From: a virus
Strand: one strand, 5' to 3'
Virus record (IMG/VR): IMGVR_UViG_3300037502_001698
Coordinates: 1 to 39,677 of that record
DNA: 39,677 bases
Numbering within the stretch: the stretch's first letter is position 1; each line of letters opens with the position of its first letter. The notes under the pieces are model-generated. The model had not been told where the DNA came from and made no database searches. It saw nothing but the letters and a program-made list of their open reading frames with translations. The position numbers were made by a program, and so were the translations under genes. Of this stretch, positions 1 to 5,547 are shown piece after piece.

Positions 1-31
1 TCGCCACTATCGTGGCGGAGCCCCTATCGGG
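1..31. repeat. Left copy of 31-bp terminal direct repeat
   Basis: This 31-bp sequence recurs at 39647-39677 with one difference (C at 23 here, A there). It contains the inverted repeat CGCCAC-TATC-GTGGCG at 2-17 and one CCACTATC motif (4-11) plus the variant CCCCTATC (21-28). If the molecule is circular, the two copies form a perfect head-to-tail tandem. The mismatch argues against a simple assembly overlap of one sequence with itself. It could be a terminal repeat, an iteron or a protein-binding site. Confidence 0.7.
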
Positions 32-81
32 TCGGGTCGGGGTCGATGTCGGGTGTGGGTGGGGGCGTGTTGTGGGCTGGG
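29..81 (+). other. G-run cluster, possible G-quadruplex
   Basis: Eight runs of three or more G occur at 29-31, 34-36, 39-42, 51-53, 57-59, 61-65, 74-76 and 79-81. Most loops are 1-3 nt and two are 8 nt. This is close to, but not strictly, the G3N1-7 rule, so folding is only possible. Confidence 0.35.
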
Positions 82-93
82 TTGGCTCGCGTT

Positions 94-113
94 CCACTAT
101 CGGGACCACTATC
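94..113. repeat. Two CCACTATC iterons
   Basis: CCACTATC occurs at 94-101 and 106-113. The same octamer is present at 4-11 and at 39639, 39650 and 39667. Across the ends this makes six exact copies and one variant within about 150 bp of a circularised molecule. They do not lie in a convincing gene. Confidence 0.55.
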
Positions 114-142
114 GTGCGGTCGGGCTGGCGGGTGCGGTCGGG

Positions 143-155
143 TTTATGGGATAAA
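143..155. promoter_or_regulatory. 13-bp operator-like site, variant
   Basis: TTTATGGGATAAA differs from the consensus TTTATGNCATAAA by C to G at position 8. Its reverse complement is the site at the 1691 promoter. A looser relative, TTTATGGGCATAAT, lies at 207-220. Confidence 0.5.
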
Positions 156-257
156 TCGGCGGGTTGGCTGGGGTTGCGGTCGGGTTGGGTGCGTTCGGAA
201 TGTGTCTTTATGGGCATAATGTTACAGGTTGGTTACAGGTGCTGTTTGGGTCTTGCC

Positions 258-270
258 TTTATGGCATAAA
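258..270. promoter_or_regulatory. 13-bp palindromic operator-like site
   Basis: TTTATGGCATAAA, an exact match to TTTATGNCATAAA, in non-coding DNA. It is the first of three exact copies within 115 bp. Confidence 0.65.
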
Positions 271-324
271 TGGGTGTACGATGTTCTCATGAAGTTCGGG
301 GTGGCCGACGGGCCACCGATGGGC

Positions 325-337
325 TTTATGACATAAA
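325..337. promoter_or_regulatory. 13-bp palindromic operator-like site
   Basis: TTTATGACATAAA, exact match. The next copy begins 35 bp downstream, a spacing that could suit cooperative binding. Confidence 0.65.
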
Positions 338-359
338 TCGGGTCGGGACGCCAGCCAGG

Positions 360-372
360 TTTATGACATAAA
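360..372. promoter_or_regulatory. 13-bp palindromic operator-like site
   Basis: TTTATGACATAAA, exact match, 15 bp upstream of a TTGACA hexamer at 388-393. No good -10 box follows that hexamer, so a promoter there is uncertain. Confidence 0.65.
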
Positions 373-740
373 GTCCGCACAGGTTCTTTGACAATTGAGA
401 AGCATCCCGAAAGTTTCGCAAGGGATAGCCCGATGGCGACAGGCGTGAGTGCCATCCAGCCGCTAGGTTGGTGGTGTCTACTGGTCAAGACGGTAGGCCG
501 TGTCAATGGTCGGTGTAAGATTTGCGGGATATGACGGACGACTACGGTCCACGGGATGCCCAGCTCCGCGCTGCATGGTGCTAATCCGTTCGTGCAGGTA
601 ACGTCGAAATACGTCGGGGATAGGTAGCGACTAGAGTGGTATCGCCACATGTGTCTAGGTTGTCAGGTTTCCCACCTAAACTGGGTCTGGCTCTGCGCAT
701 GGTGTGATGGTCCGATCAACATTCTAGGGTTTAGGATTGA
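373..740 (+). other. Gene-free stretch with inverted repeats, possible structured RNA
   Basis: No convincing gene is present. Complementary segments include GCATCCCG (402-409) with CGGGATGC (552-559), GATGGC (432-437) with GCCATC (451-456), and GGAC...GGTCC near 535-550. These could form one folded RNA of about 158 nt, but an 8-bp match in a region of this size is not rare by chance. The tRNA-like element follows directly. Strand is assumed from the flanking + strand genes. Confidence 0.3.
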
Positions 741-811
741 CCCGCTATGGTCATCATCGGTTGACACACATCCCTGGGTGGGGTGTGGCACGTTCGATTC
801 GTGGTAGCGGG
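741..811 (+). tRNA. tRNA-like cloverleaf, candidate tRNA-Pro(GGG)
   Basis: The acceptor stem CCCGCTA (741-747) pairs 7 of 7 with TAGCGGG (805-811), and the discriminator would be A812. T748 matches U8. The D stem GTCA (750-753) pairs with TGAC (762-765), and the D loop contains GG. The T loop TTCGATT (793-799) fits the consensus, and its stem pairs 4 of 5. The anticodon arm is abnormal: CACATCC (767-773) pairs over 7 bp with GGGTGTG (781-787) around CTGGGTG, leaving almost no variable loop. The anticodon would be GGG after T33. No CCA is encoded. It could be a diverged phage tRNA, a tRNA mimic, or a host-tRNA relic. Confidence 0.45.
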
Positions 812-832
812 ACTGCACGGCATGGTGCCGTG

Positions 833-845
833 TTTATGGCATAAA
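833..845. promoter_or_regulatory. 13-bp palindromic operator-like site
   Basis: TTTATGGCATAAA, exact match, ending 14 bp before the GTG start at 860 and just upstream of its GGGAGGG ribosome site. A bound protein would sit immediately 5' of the first small-gene operon. Confidence 0.7.
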
Positions 846-859
846 CCTGGGAGGGTGTC

Positions 860-1030
860 GTGTTTCAGGCATGGTTGGAAGTGTACAACACGGACAACGA
901 GTTGATGGGTTGGGTTTCGTTGGGGCAGGGTTCGTATGACGAGTGCAAGCTGCTGGTTGCCAACTGCTTGACCTGGAAGAACAAGCAGGACCGTGTGGTG
1001 TTGGACAGGGTGTTGGACAAGGTGTCCTGA
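860..1030 (+). CDS. Small phage protein of unknown function (56 aa)
   Basis: This short gene starts at GTG 860, preceded 4 bp upstream by GGGAGGG (849-855), and ends at TGA 1028-1030. The product is 56 residues, acidic at the N-terminus and basic near the C-terminus, with two cysteines and no recognisable motif. It is the first gene of a run of four tiny genes (860-1648), and the operator-like palindrome 833-845 lies directly in front. I do not recognise the family. The good ribosome site and the next genes in the same direction support it as real. Small early proteins in this position often act on the host, but nothing in the sequence shows that here. Confidence 0.6.
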   Translation: MFQAWLEVYNTDNELMGWVSLGQGSYDECKLLVANCLTWKNKQDRVVLDRVLDKVS

Positions 1031-1123
1031 TGGGAATGGGTTGAGTTTCCGAGTGTCTAGATCAGGGTACAACACTGGTTACGGTGTTGTACCCGAATGT
1101 GGACATTGGGTTCACGATGGCAG

Positions 1124-1136
1124 TTTATGCCATAAA
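1124..1136. promoter_or_regulatory. 13-bp palindromic operator-like site
   Basis: TTTATGCCATAAA, exact match, in the gap between the genes ending at 1030 and starting at 1153. It lies 16 bp before the ATG. Confidence 0.7.
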
Positions 1137-1152
1137 CATGGAAGGGGACGGC

Positions 1153-1347
1153 ATGTCTCGCAAGGATTACGAGTTGATCGTCGGTGTGCTCGCTCAGGCG
1201 TATCTGGATTCGGATCGTCGGCAGTCGGTCGGGGTGGAGCGGGTGGTGGAGCTGATGATTCAGGCGTTGTCTGCCGATAACGTGCGGTTCGATGAGCAGC
1301 GGTTTCTGGATCGTTTCGGTGTTCTGGTGCGTGAAGGAGCAAAGTGA
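1153..1347 (+). CDS. Small conserved actinophage-type protein (64 aa)
   Basis: The chosen start is ATG 1153, after GAAGGGGA at 1141-1148. Upstream in-frame starts would overlap the operator-like site. The 64-residue product begins MSRKDYELIVGVL and has two amphipathic helical stretches around a middle segment with AELM-type residues, ending in a DNVRFDEQRFL motif. Similar short proteins with a K/R-DYELIA start and a DN.RFD..RFL end are common in actinobacteriophages and are of unknown function. It is translationally coupled to the next gene through a TGATG overlap at 1345-1349. No catalytic residues are visible. Confidence 0.75.
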   Translation: MSRKDYELIVGVLAQAYLDSDRRQSVGVERVVELMIQALSADNVRFDEQRFLDRFGVLVREGAK

Positions 1348-1523
1348 TGACGTGTCGTTGTGCAATGTGCGGCCACAAGACTGCCGATCAGGGTGTGGGC
1401 CGTCGTTCGTATGCTGCGGTGGGTGTGGTCACCTCTGAGCATCGGACCCGTGGTGCTGTCCGTCGGGCTGAGCGTCGCCGTAGGCGTCGTGTTGAGGCCC
1501 GTGTGTGGCGTGAGGTGGCATGA
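1347..1523 (+). CDS. Small Cys/Arg-rich protein (58 aa)
   Basis: ATG 1347 overlaps the previous stop as TGATG, and GAAGGAG lies about 9 bp upstream. The N-terminus has CRCAMCGH, so two CxxC-like pairs with a histidine could bind zinc, although a second complete ligand pair is lacking. The C-terminal half is strongly basic with a run of arginines (residues about 39-48), suggesting nucleic-acid contact. The product is 58 residues. The gene overlaps the next one by TGATG at 1521-1525. Function is unknown. Confidence 0.6.
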   Translation: MTCRCAMCGHKTADQGVGRRSYAAVGVVTSEHRTRGAVRRAERRRRRRVEARVWREVA

Positions 1524-1648
1524 TGTGGGCTGGCCTGGTGTTGCTGTGCGGTTTCGGGGCCGCGTTGCGTCCCGAAGAACTGGTGGCATGGTGTGCAGCC
1601 GCGTCGCTGGTTGTCGTGTTTCGTGTGGTCATGGGACCATCGAACTAG
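1523..1648 (+). CDS. Very small hydrophobic protein (41 aa)
   Basis: ATG 1523 overlaps the previous stop (TGATG), and the frame ends at TAG 1646-1648. The 41 residues are mostly Ala, Val, Leu, Gly and Trp. They form two short hydrophobic stretches separated by RPEELVAW, so one membrane segment or a hairpin is plausible. No ribosome site other than coupling is evident. It is the last gene before the strong promoter at 1662. It may be a small membrane protein or a coincidental frame. Confidence 0.45.
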   Translation: MWAGLVLLCGFGAALRPEELVAWCAAASLVVVFRVVMGPSN

Positions 1649-1661
1649 TCGCGTTTCCGAT

Positions 1662-1689
1662 TTGACAGGGTTGCTGACCCTGTGATAAT
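1662..1689 (+). promoter_or_regulatory. Sigma70-type promoter of the AAA+ ATPase operon
   Basis: The -35 box TTGACA (1662-1667, 6/6) and the -10 box GATAAT (1684-1689, 5/6) are 16 bp apart. The spacer contains a 7-bp inverted repeat, ACAGGGT-TGCTG-ACCCTGT (1665-1683). A 13-bp palindrome at 1691-1703 covers the expected start point. The arrangement indicates a strong promoter with up to two operators. Confidence 0.8.
1665..1683. promoter_or_regulatory. Inverted repeat in promoter spacer, candidate operator
   Basis: ACAGGGT and ACCCTGT flank TGCTG and fill the spacer between the -35 and -10 boxes. Its sequence is unrelated to the 13-bp palindrome, so a second regulator is possible. Confidence 0.5.
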
Positions 1690-1690
1690 G

Positions 1691-1703
1691 TTTATCCCAT
1701 AAA
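1691..1703. promoter_or_regulatory. 13-bp operator at transcription start
   Basis: TTTATCCCATAAA is the reverse complement of the variant at 143-155 and 11965-11977. It begins 2 bp after the -10 box and so covers the expected +1. This placement is the best evidence that the 13-bp family are repressor sites. Confidence 0.7.
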
Positions 1704-1732
1704 CTAACCAACCAACCAACCAACCAATCAAC
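1704..1732 (+). repeat. AACC tandem repeat in 5' leader
   Basis: About six AACC units, one altered to AATC, fill the leader between the operator and the AAAGG ribosome site. The tract has no G and so should stay unfolded in the mRNA. Confidence 0.7.
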
Positions 1733-1745
1733 CGAAAGGTATGTC

Positions 1746-3065
1746 ATGCCCCGTCCAATTACTGCTGTCGCTGTCCGTCGCCTTGAAGAGGGTTCTCCGT
1801 GTGAGGTCCAGTCCGCTGGTGGCCTGTGGTTCCCGATCACCCAGTTGGGTGATGCGGCCAAGCGCAACCTGTGGGATCGTATCGCCCAGTGTGGCTACAG
1901 CTTCCCGATTCCGAAGGGTTCGTTCTACTGGCAGCTTTCTGACATAAACCAGCCTGCACCACAGCCGCAGCCTGTGCCGCAGCCCATGCCGCAGCCTGTG
2001 AACCCTGATCTTGTCATGCCTGACGACGATGATGACCAGCCCGTCACCCAGCCTGTTACCCAGCCCCAACCCAACCAGCCCAACCCTGACCCTGACAAGG
2101 ATGCCGATATGACCATTGAAGATATCGTCCGCAAGATCGCTGGCGATCTGGACACCGATGCTGCCACCAATCTGACGACCATGCTCACCGAGTATGTGGA
2201 CAACCGTTTGCAGGATTTTCAGCCTGTCAACGGTCCCGATACCCCGTTGCGTGACGTGATCGCCAACATCACGATCAACCGTCCCGATGCCCCACCCATC
2301 GACATGAAGGGTATCTTCCACAATGCGATGCCTGATCTGATGTTCAACATCATCAACGGTATCCACACCTATCTGCCTGGCCCTCCAGGTTCGGGCAAGA
2401 CCCATAGCGCCATCCAGTGCATCCGTGAGCTTGGCGGCGAGTATGCTGCTATCTCGTTTGGTCCGACCACACCAGAGTCCCGTTTGACGGGTGGCATGAC
2501 CGCCAATGGCGAGTTCTTTGAGCCTGCCCTGCTCAAGCTGATTCGTTCCAGCATGGAGAAGCCCGACACCATTCACAGCATGATTCTGGATGAGATGGAC
2601 AACGGTCATGGTGGCATTCAGGCAACCCTGAACAGTCTGTTGGCGAACGGTGAGATGACTGCACCGAACGGTGACCATCTGGTGGTCGGCAAGAACCTGG
2701 TGTTCATCGCTTGTGCCAACACGTATGGTACGGGTCCGACCGCCGAATTCTCTGGCCGTAACAAGCTGGATGCTGCCACGCTGGATCGTTTCGACTATCT
2801 GCCGTGGGATACCGACGAGTCGGTGGAAACCGCTCTGGTGCACGCTGTGATCGGTGACAGCACGCTGGCGAACGCTTGGCTGGATGTGTGGCGTACCGCT
2901 CGTCGTAACGCCAAGGATCACGGTCTCAAGGTGTTTGTGACGATGCGTGGTGCGGTGCGTGCTGCCGAGTCGATTGCGGCTGGCCGTCCGATTGAGAAGG
3001 CGTTGATGATGACGCTTGGGAACAAGGTTCCTGCCGATCAGTGGGCGAAGATGAACCCGCTGTGA
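1746..3065 (+). CDS. MoxR-type AAA+ ATPase
   Basis: The product has 439 residues. Residues 1-66 form a small N-terminal domain. A Pro/Gln/Asp-rich linker follows (about 68-120), then an AAA+ domain with Walker A GPPGSGKT (212-219), Walker B MILDEMD (279-285), a sensor-1-like ACANTYG (322-328) and DRFD (347-350) with a likely arginine finger. This is the MoxR/CbbQ style of ATPase, which usually works with a VWA-domain protein to remodel a target complex. The next gene encodes such a partner. ATG 1746 is chosen because AAAGG (1735-1739) is 6 bp upstream; ATG 1741 is out of frame. It is driven by the promoter at 1662. Confidence 0.88.
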   Translation: MPRPITAVAVRRLEEGSPCEVQSAGGLWFPITQLGDAAKRNLWDRIAQCGYSFPIPKGSFYWQLSDINQPAPQPQPVPQPMPQPVNPDLVMPDDDDDQPVTQPVTQPQPNQPNPDPDKDADMTIEDIVRKIAGDLDTDAATNLTTMLTEYVDNRLQDFQPVNGPDTPLRDVIANITINRPDAPPIDMKGIFHNAMPDLMFNIINGIHTYLPGPPGSGKTHSAIQCIRELGGEYAAISFGPTTPESRLTGGMTANGEFFEPALLKLIRSSMEKPDTIHSMILDEMDNGHGGIQATLNSLLANGEMTAPNGDHLVVGKNLVFIACANTYGTGPTAEFSGRNKLDAATLDRFDYLPWDTDESVETALVHAVIGDSTLANAWLDVWRTARRNAKDHGLKVFVTMRGAVRAAESIAAGRPIEKALMMTLGNKVPADQWAKMNPL

Positions 3066-3079
3066 TGCGGGCCGTCCAG

Positions 3080-3092
3080 TTTATGCCATAAA
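3080..3092. promoter_or_regulatory. 13-bp palindromic operator-like site
   Basis: TTTATGCCATAAA, exact match, in the 51-bp gap between the AAA+ ATPase and its partner, 24 bp before ATG 3117. It is inside an apparent operon with no obvious promoter, as expected for a roadblock site. Confidence 0.7.
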
Positions 3093-3116
3093 CCTACTAG
3101 CTGCTAAGGAGCAGAC

Positions 3117-4004
3117 ATGGAAACTATCAAGTCACGTGGTTTGGGTAAAAGCAAGGGCAGCACCTATCTGCTGTATCAGTATGACAGTGTGCGTGAGTTG
3201 GCTGATGATGCCAGGTCGAACCCTGAGAAGCAGTACAGTGCCCGTTACGACAGTGAGTACAATCTCACTCAGTCGTTCGATGAGGCATATGATTTGGCGT
3301 TGCATGGTTGGGCTGATATCCGTCCAACGGTTGACGCAACGCTGGTGCCGTTGCGTGAGAAACTGGGTGACCGTTTGGATATCCAGTTTGAACGTACTGT
3401 CGATATGGTTGGTTTCGAACCTGATATCGACCGCTATATCGCTGGCGAAATGGACTGCATGTGGGATGACCTTGCTGTTGAAGCCCCTAAGGCTGGCAAG
3501 GTGTTTACTCTGGTTGTCGATGCCAGTATGGCCTGGTTCAACCAGCCTGAGGATATCGCTAAGCGTGGTGCTGTCCTGTGCGGTTTGGTGGAGGCGTTCA
3601 TCATCATGGGCTACCAGTTGGAGGTTTGGGTTGAGTCAACTCTTAAGCCTGGTTTCGGTGGTGGTAGTGCTGTTGCCGACTATTTGACACGGCTTGTGCG
3701 TGTCAATTCGGCTGGTGAACTGTTGGATATCGACAACATCATGTTTGCTATCGGTCATCCCGATTTCAACCGTCGCTTGTTTTGGTCGGTCGGTGAGAAG
3801 TATGATGACAGCCGCAGTTTCGGTTTCTATCCTGGCGGCGGTTACGGCCAGACACGTCAGGGGTCACATATGGTTGACCGTGTTGGTGCGTCGTTCACGG
3901 TGTCGTTGGATGGTAACGAGGCGATGACAACTGACCCTGAGCAGTGGATTCTTGACCAGTTGTTGATGCAGGGTGTTATTGACGAGTCGGTTGCGAGGGG
4001 GTGA
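3117..4004 (+). CDS. VWA-like partner protein of the AAA+ ATPase
   Basis: The product has 295 residues, with AAGGAG 6 bp before ATG 3117. The core contains VFTLVVDASMAWF (about residues 122-134), which resembles a von Willebrand factor A beta-strand with a partly degraded MIDAS motif (D-x-S-x-x rather than DxSxS). An alternating strand/helix pattern follows. Proteins of this kind sit beside MoxR-type ATPases in actinobacteriophages. The likely role is as the substrate-binding or adaptor half of an ATPase remodelling pair. The target is not visible from sequence. The family call is moderate because the MIDAS is incomplete. Confidence 0.65.
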   Translation: METIKSRGLGKSKGSTYLLYQYDSVRELADDARSNPEKQYSARYDSEYNLTQSFDEAYDLALHGWADIRPTVDATLVPLREKLGDRLDIQFERTVDMVGFEPDIDRYIAGEMDCMWDDLAVEAPKAGKVFTLVVDASMAWFNQPEDIAKRGAVLCGLVEAFIIMGYQLEVWVESTLKPGFGGGSAVADYLTRLVRVNSAGELLDIDNIMFAIGHPDFNRRLFWSVGEKYDDSRSFGFYPGGGYGQTRQGSHMVDRVGASFTVSLDGNEAMTTDPEQWILDQLLMQGVIDESVARG

Positions 4005-4009
4005 TTGAG

Positions 4010-4165
4010 ATGGTGTTTTGGAGCGACGAGTATGATCGTGACGAGTTGCATGGTTTCCATGAGGAACAGGAAGCCAGGTTTGAGGACTGGTTGTTGGAGA
4101 ACGTCGGTCGTGTCTGTGATGACATCATGTACCCAGATGTCGATGGCGACGATCACATGTGGTGA
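4010..4165 (+). CDS. Small acidic protein (51 aa)
   Basis: ATG 4010 lies 6 bp after the previous stop, with GAGGGGG about 8 bp upstream. The 51-residue product is rich in Asp, Glu and Trp, with net strong negative charge and a C-terminus DVDGDDHMW. It is the last gene before a 256-bp control region with a terminator, so it probably ends the ATPase operon. Highly acidic small phage proteins are sometimes DNA mimics, but nothing specific supports that here. Confidence 0.6.
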   Translation: MVFWSDEYDRDELHGFHEEQEARFEDWLLENVGRVCDDIMYPDVDGDDHMW

Positions 4166-4170
4166 CGGAT

Positions 4171-4188
4171 ATCACAGTGGACTGTGAT
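4171..4188. promoter_or_regulatory. Inverted repeat overlapping -35, candidate operator
   Basis: ATCACAG-TGGA-CTGTGAT is a perfect 7-bp inverted repeat that overlaps the candidate -35 box at 4178-4183. It is a different sequence from the 13-bp family. Confidence 0.5.
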
Positions 4189-4205
4189 GTAACGTCCTAT
4201 ATACT
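4178..4205 (+). promoter_or_regulatory. Candidate promoter of the main early operon
   Basis: TGGACT (4178-4183, 4/6) and TATACT (4200-4205, 5/6) are 16 bp apart. It would give a leader of about 210 nt, with three hairpins, before the gene at 4422. Supporting evidence is sequence only. Confidence 0.45.
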
Positions 4206-4256
4206 GGAGCTAACGAGCTTGGTGGGTTCGTTTAGCTAGGTGGTTGGGTAGCTGAT

Positions 4257-4283
4257 GGTCACCCCACGTGAGGTGGGGTGACC
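4257..4283 (+). terminator. Strong hairpin, terminator or leader attenuator
   Basis: GGTCACCCCAC and GTGGGGTGACC form a perfect 11-bp stem around GTGAG. It is extended outward by TAGCT (4249-4253) with AGCTA (4286-4290). No U-run follows. It may terminate the ATPase operon or attenuate a transcript starting near 4212. TTAGCT at 4231-4236 could pair alternatively with AGCTAA downstream. Confidence 0.6.
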
Positions 4284-4303
4284 TAAGCTAATAAGCCCTC
4301 TAG

Positions 4304-4316
4304 TTTATGTCATAAA
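4304..4316. promoter_or_regulatory. 13-bp palindromic operator-like site
   Basis: TTTATGTCATAAA, exact match, 20 bp after the 4257-4283 hairpin and within the leader of the long + strand operon. Confidence 0.7.
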
Positions 4317-4332
4317 GTTGGCTGATAGATGC

Positions 4333-4361
4333 CAACCAACATGTCCCCTACATGTTGGTTG
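4333..4361 (+). other. 12-bp leader hairpin
   Basis: CAACCAACATGT and ACATGTTGGTTG pair perfectly around CCCCT. A second shorter hairpin, CACCCC-ACA-GGGGTG, follows near 4390. Both lie in the leader of the gene at 4422 and may affect mRNA stability or translation. Confidence 0.6.
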
Positions 4362-4421
4362 CCATGTGTCAGAACAACCTGGCACCCACCCCACAGGGGT
4401 GCAACATGAAAGGTCAAACCA

Positions 4422-5096
4422 ATGTTTGACTTCCCTGGAATGCCCATCCCGCTGTCGCTGCGTGACAACCCGACAGAGTTTGAGGCTGCCGCCCGACAGG
4501 TTGCGACCGTGCTCGCTGGTTTGGAGAACCGTCCACACCAGTTCACGATTGATATCCGCCCGTTGGATGAGGCTCCCCGTGTCCTGTCTGCCATCCCGAT
4601 GGATGATGATGAGGTTGCGATGCTGGGCGCAGCCCACCGTCTGCATGTCAACATGTATGACATGTTCGGCAAGCATGTGTTGGCTGTGATCGACAGTGAA
4701 ATTCAGCCACCTGAGGTTGATGAGATTGTGTGGAACGAGCCTGAGGCGTTGGTTGTGTTGGCGTACTCGTTTATTGAGGCGACCGCTGGTGCACGTTCAT
4801 CGTGGATTGAGCATTGCTGTGATCTGATGGGGTTTGACGCTGACCGTGTTATGGCTGCGTTTGAAACCATCAATTTCCCTGATGACCGTATCCACCAGTT
4901 CTTGCAGGCTGTTGTTGCTTGGGAGGTTCTGGACAGTCAGAAGAATGTGGACATTGACGTTGTCCCTGACGGTTTCACCGAACTGTTTGAGCATGTTGCC
5001 AATGTTGGTAAGGATTTGTTGACAGAGTTTGTGAATGAATGTTTGGCCCGTGCCGACGAAGTGTCGGCACTGAACAACCTGTGGGAGAAAAGCTGA
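4422..5096 (+). CDS. Unknown phage protein (224 aa)
   Basis: ATG 4422 follows GAAAGG by about 9 bp and a 256-bp structured leader. The product is acidic and mainly helical by pattern, with many Asp/Glu residues. It has no signal peptide, membrane segment or recognisable motif. It is the first gene of a continuous run of coupled + strand genes reaching 15693, so its expression should depend on the leader structures and the operator-like site 4304-4316. The next gene starts one base after its stop. I cannot assign a family. Confidence 0.8.
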   Translation: MFDFPGMPIPLSLRDNPTEFEAAARQVATVLAGLENRPHQFTIDIRPLDEAPRVLSAIPMDDDEVAMLGAAHRLHVNMYDMFGKHVLAVIDSEIQPPEVDEIVWNEPEALVVLAYSFIEATAGARSSWIEHCCDLMGFDADRVMAAFETINFPDDRIHQFLQAVVAWEVLDSQKNVDIDVVPDGFTELFEHVANVGKDLLTEFVNECLARADEVSALNNLWEKS

Positions 5097-5097
5097 A

Positions 5098-5547
5098 ATG
5101 AATGGTCGTATCGCAATCTTCGGTTCACAGAACGGCAGCGAACTTGTCGCCCGTGTCCGATATCAGGAAGGGTATCGTGCGGTGCCTACCGATGTGGCTG
5201 ACCAGGCTGCCAAGATGACTGTCCCTGAGGCTGTCACGTTTATGGCAGAAATGTTTCCTGCTGCACGGTTCGTTGATTTGCTGCCAGCAAACGAATCGTT
5301 CTGCTGGGAGGACGCATATCTGGATGATGCACAGAACGGTATCGACCCGACAGATGGTGTGTACACTGTTGTGGCCGTGTCCCGCATTCAGCCTGCCGCC
5401 ACCGTCCGTGTCACTGTCCCTGGTGACAGTGTAGAAACGACACGACTCATGTTCGATGAGTCAGGTCAGTGGGAAACTGTGTCGTTCGAACGGCCAACCG
5501 CTGACGAGATGAGGGCATACAATGCCCGTTACTACACGAGGAAGTGA
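5098..5547 (+). CDS. Unknown phage protein (149 aa)
   Basis: ATG 5098 starts immediately after the TGA of the previous gene, so translation is probably coupled. The 149-residue product has an N-terminal strand-rich part, a central acidic segment (WEDAYLDDAQNGIDPTDGVY) and a C-terminal part rich in beta-branched residues. No motif is recognised. The next reading frame begins at the overlapping TGATG 5545-5549. Confidence 0.78.
   Translation: MNGRIAIFGSQNGSELVARVRYQEGYRAVPTDVADQAAKMTVPEAVTFMAEMFPAARFVDLLPANESFCWEDAYLDDAQNGIDPTDGVYTVVAVSRIQPAATVRVTVPGDSVETTRLMFDESGQWETVSFERPTADEMRAYNARYYTRK

Noticed and set aside
12-269. Open frame of 85 residues at the left end
   Set aside because: It spans the terminal repeat, iterons and one 13-bp site. 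It is Gly/Trp/Arg-rich in the way expected from G-rich DNA, and its start has no ribosome site.
388-416. Promoter at TTGACA 388-393
   Set aside because: The hexamer is perfect but the sequence 16-18 bp downstream (AAGTTT) is a poor -10 box, so I list it only as context of the operator.
433-534. 33-residue frame with a fair AAGGGA site
   Set aside because: It is too short and unlike known proteins. A second short frame follows by ATGA, but neither has supporting motifs. Kept as a structured non-coding stretch.
649-807. 53-codon frame with CxxC pairs
   Set aside because: It overlaps the tRNA-like element, and the last codon TAG is formed by the acceptor stem. The ribosome site is weak. The cloverleaf explains the sequence better.
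1936-1948. TTTCTGACATAAA inside the AAA+ gene
   Set aside because: Only one half matches the 13-bp palindrome and it encodes SDIN. Not counted as a site.
5239-5251. TTTATGGCAGAAA and the same sequence at 10072-10084
   Set aside because: Two near-matches to the 13-bp site, but both are inside genes and encode TFMAE. Coincidence or codon bias is simpler.
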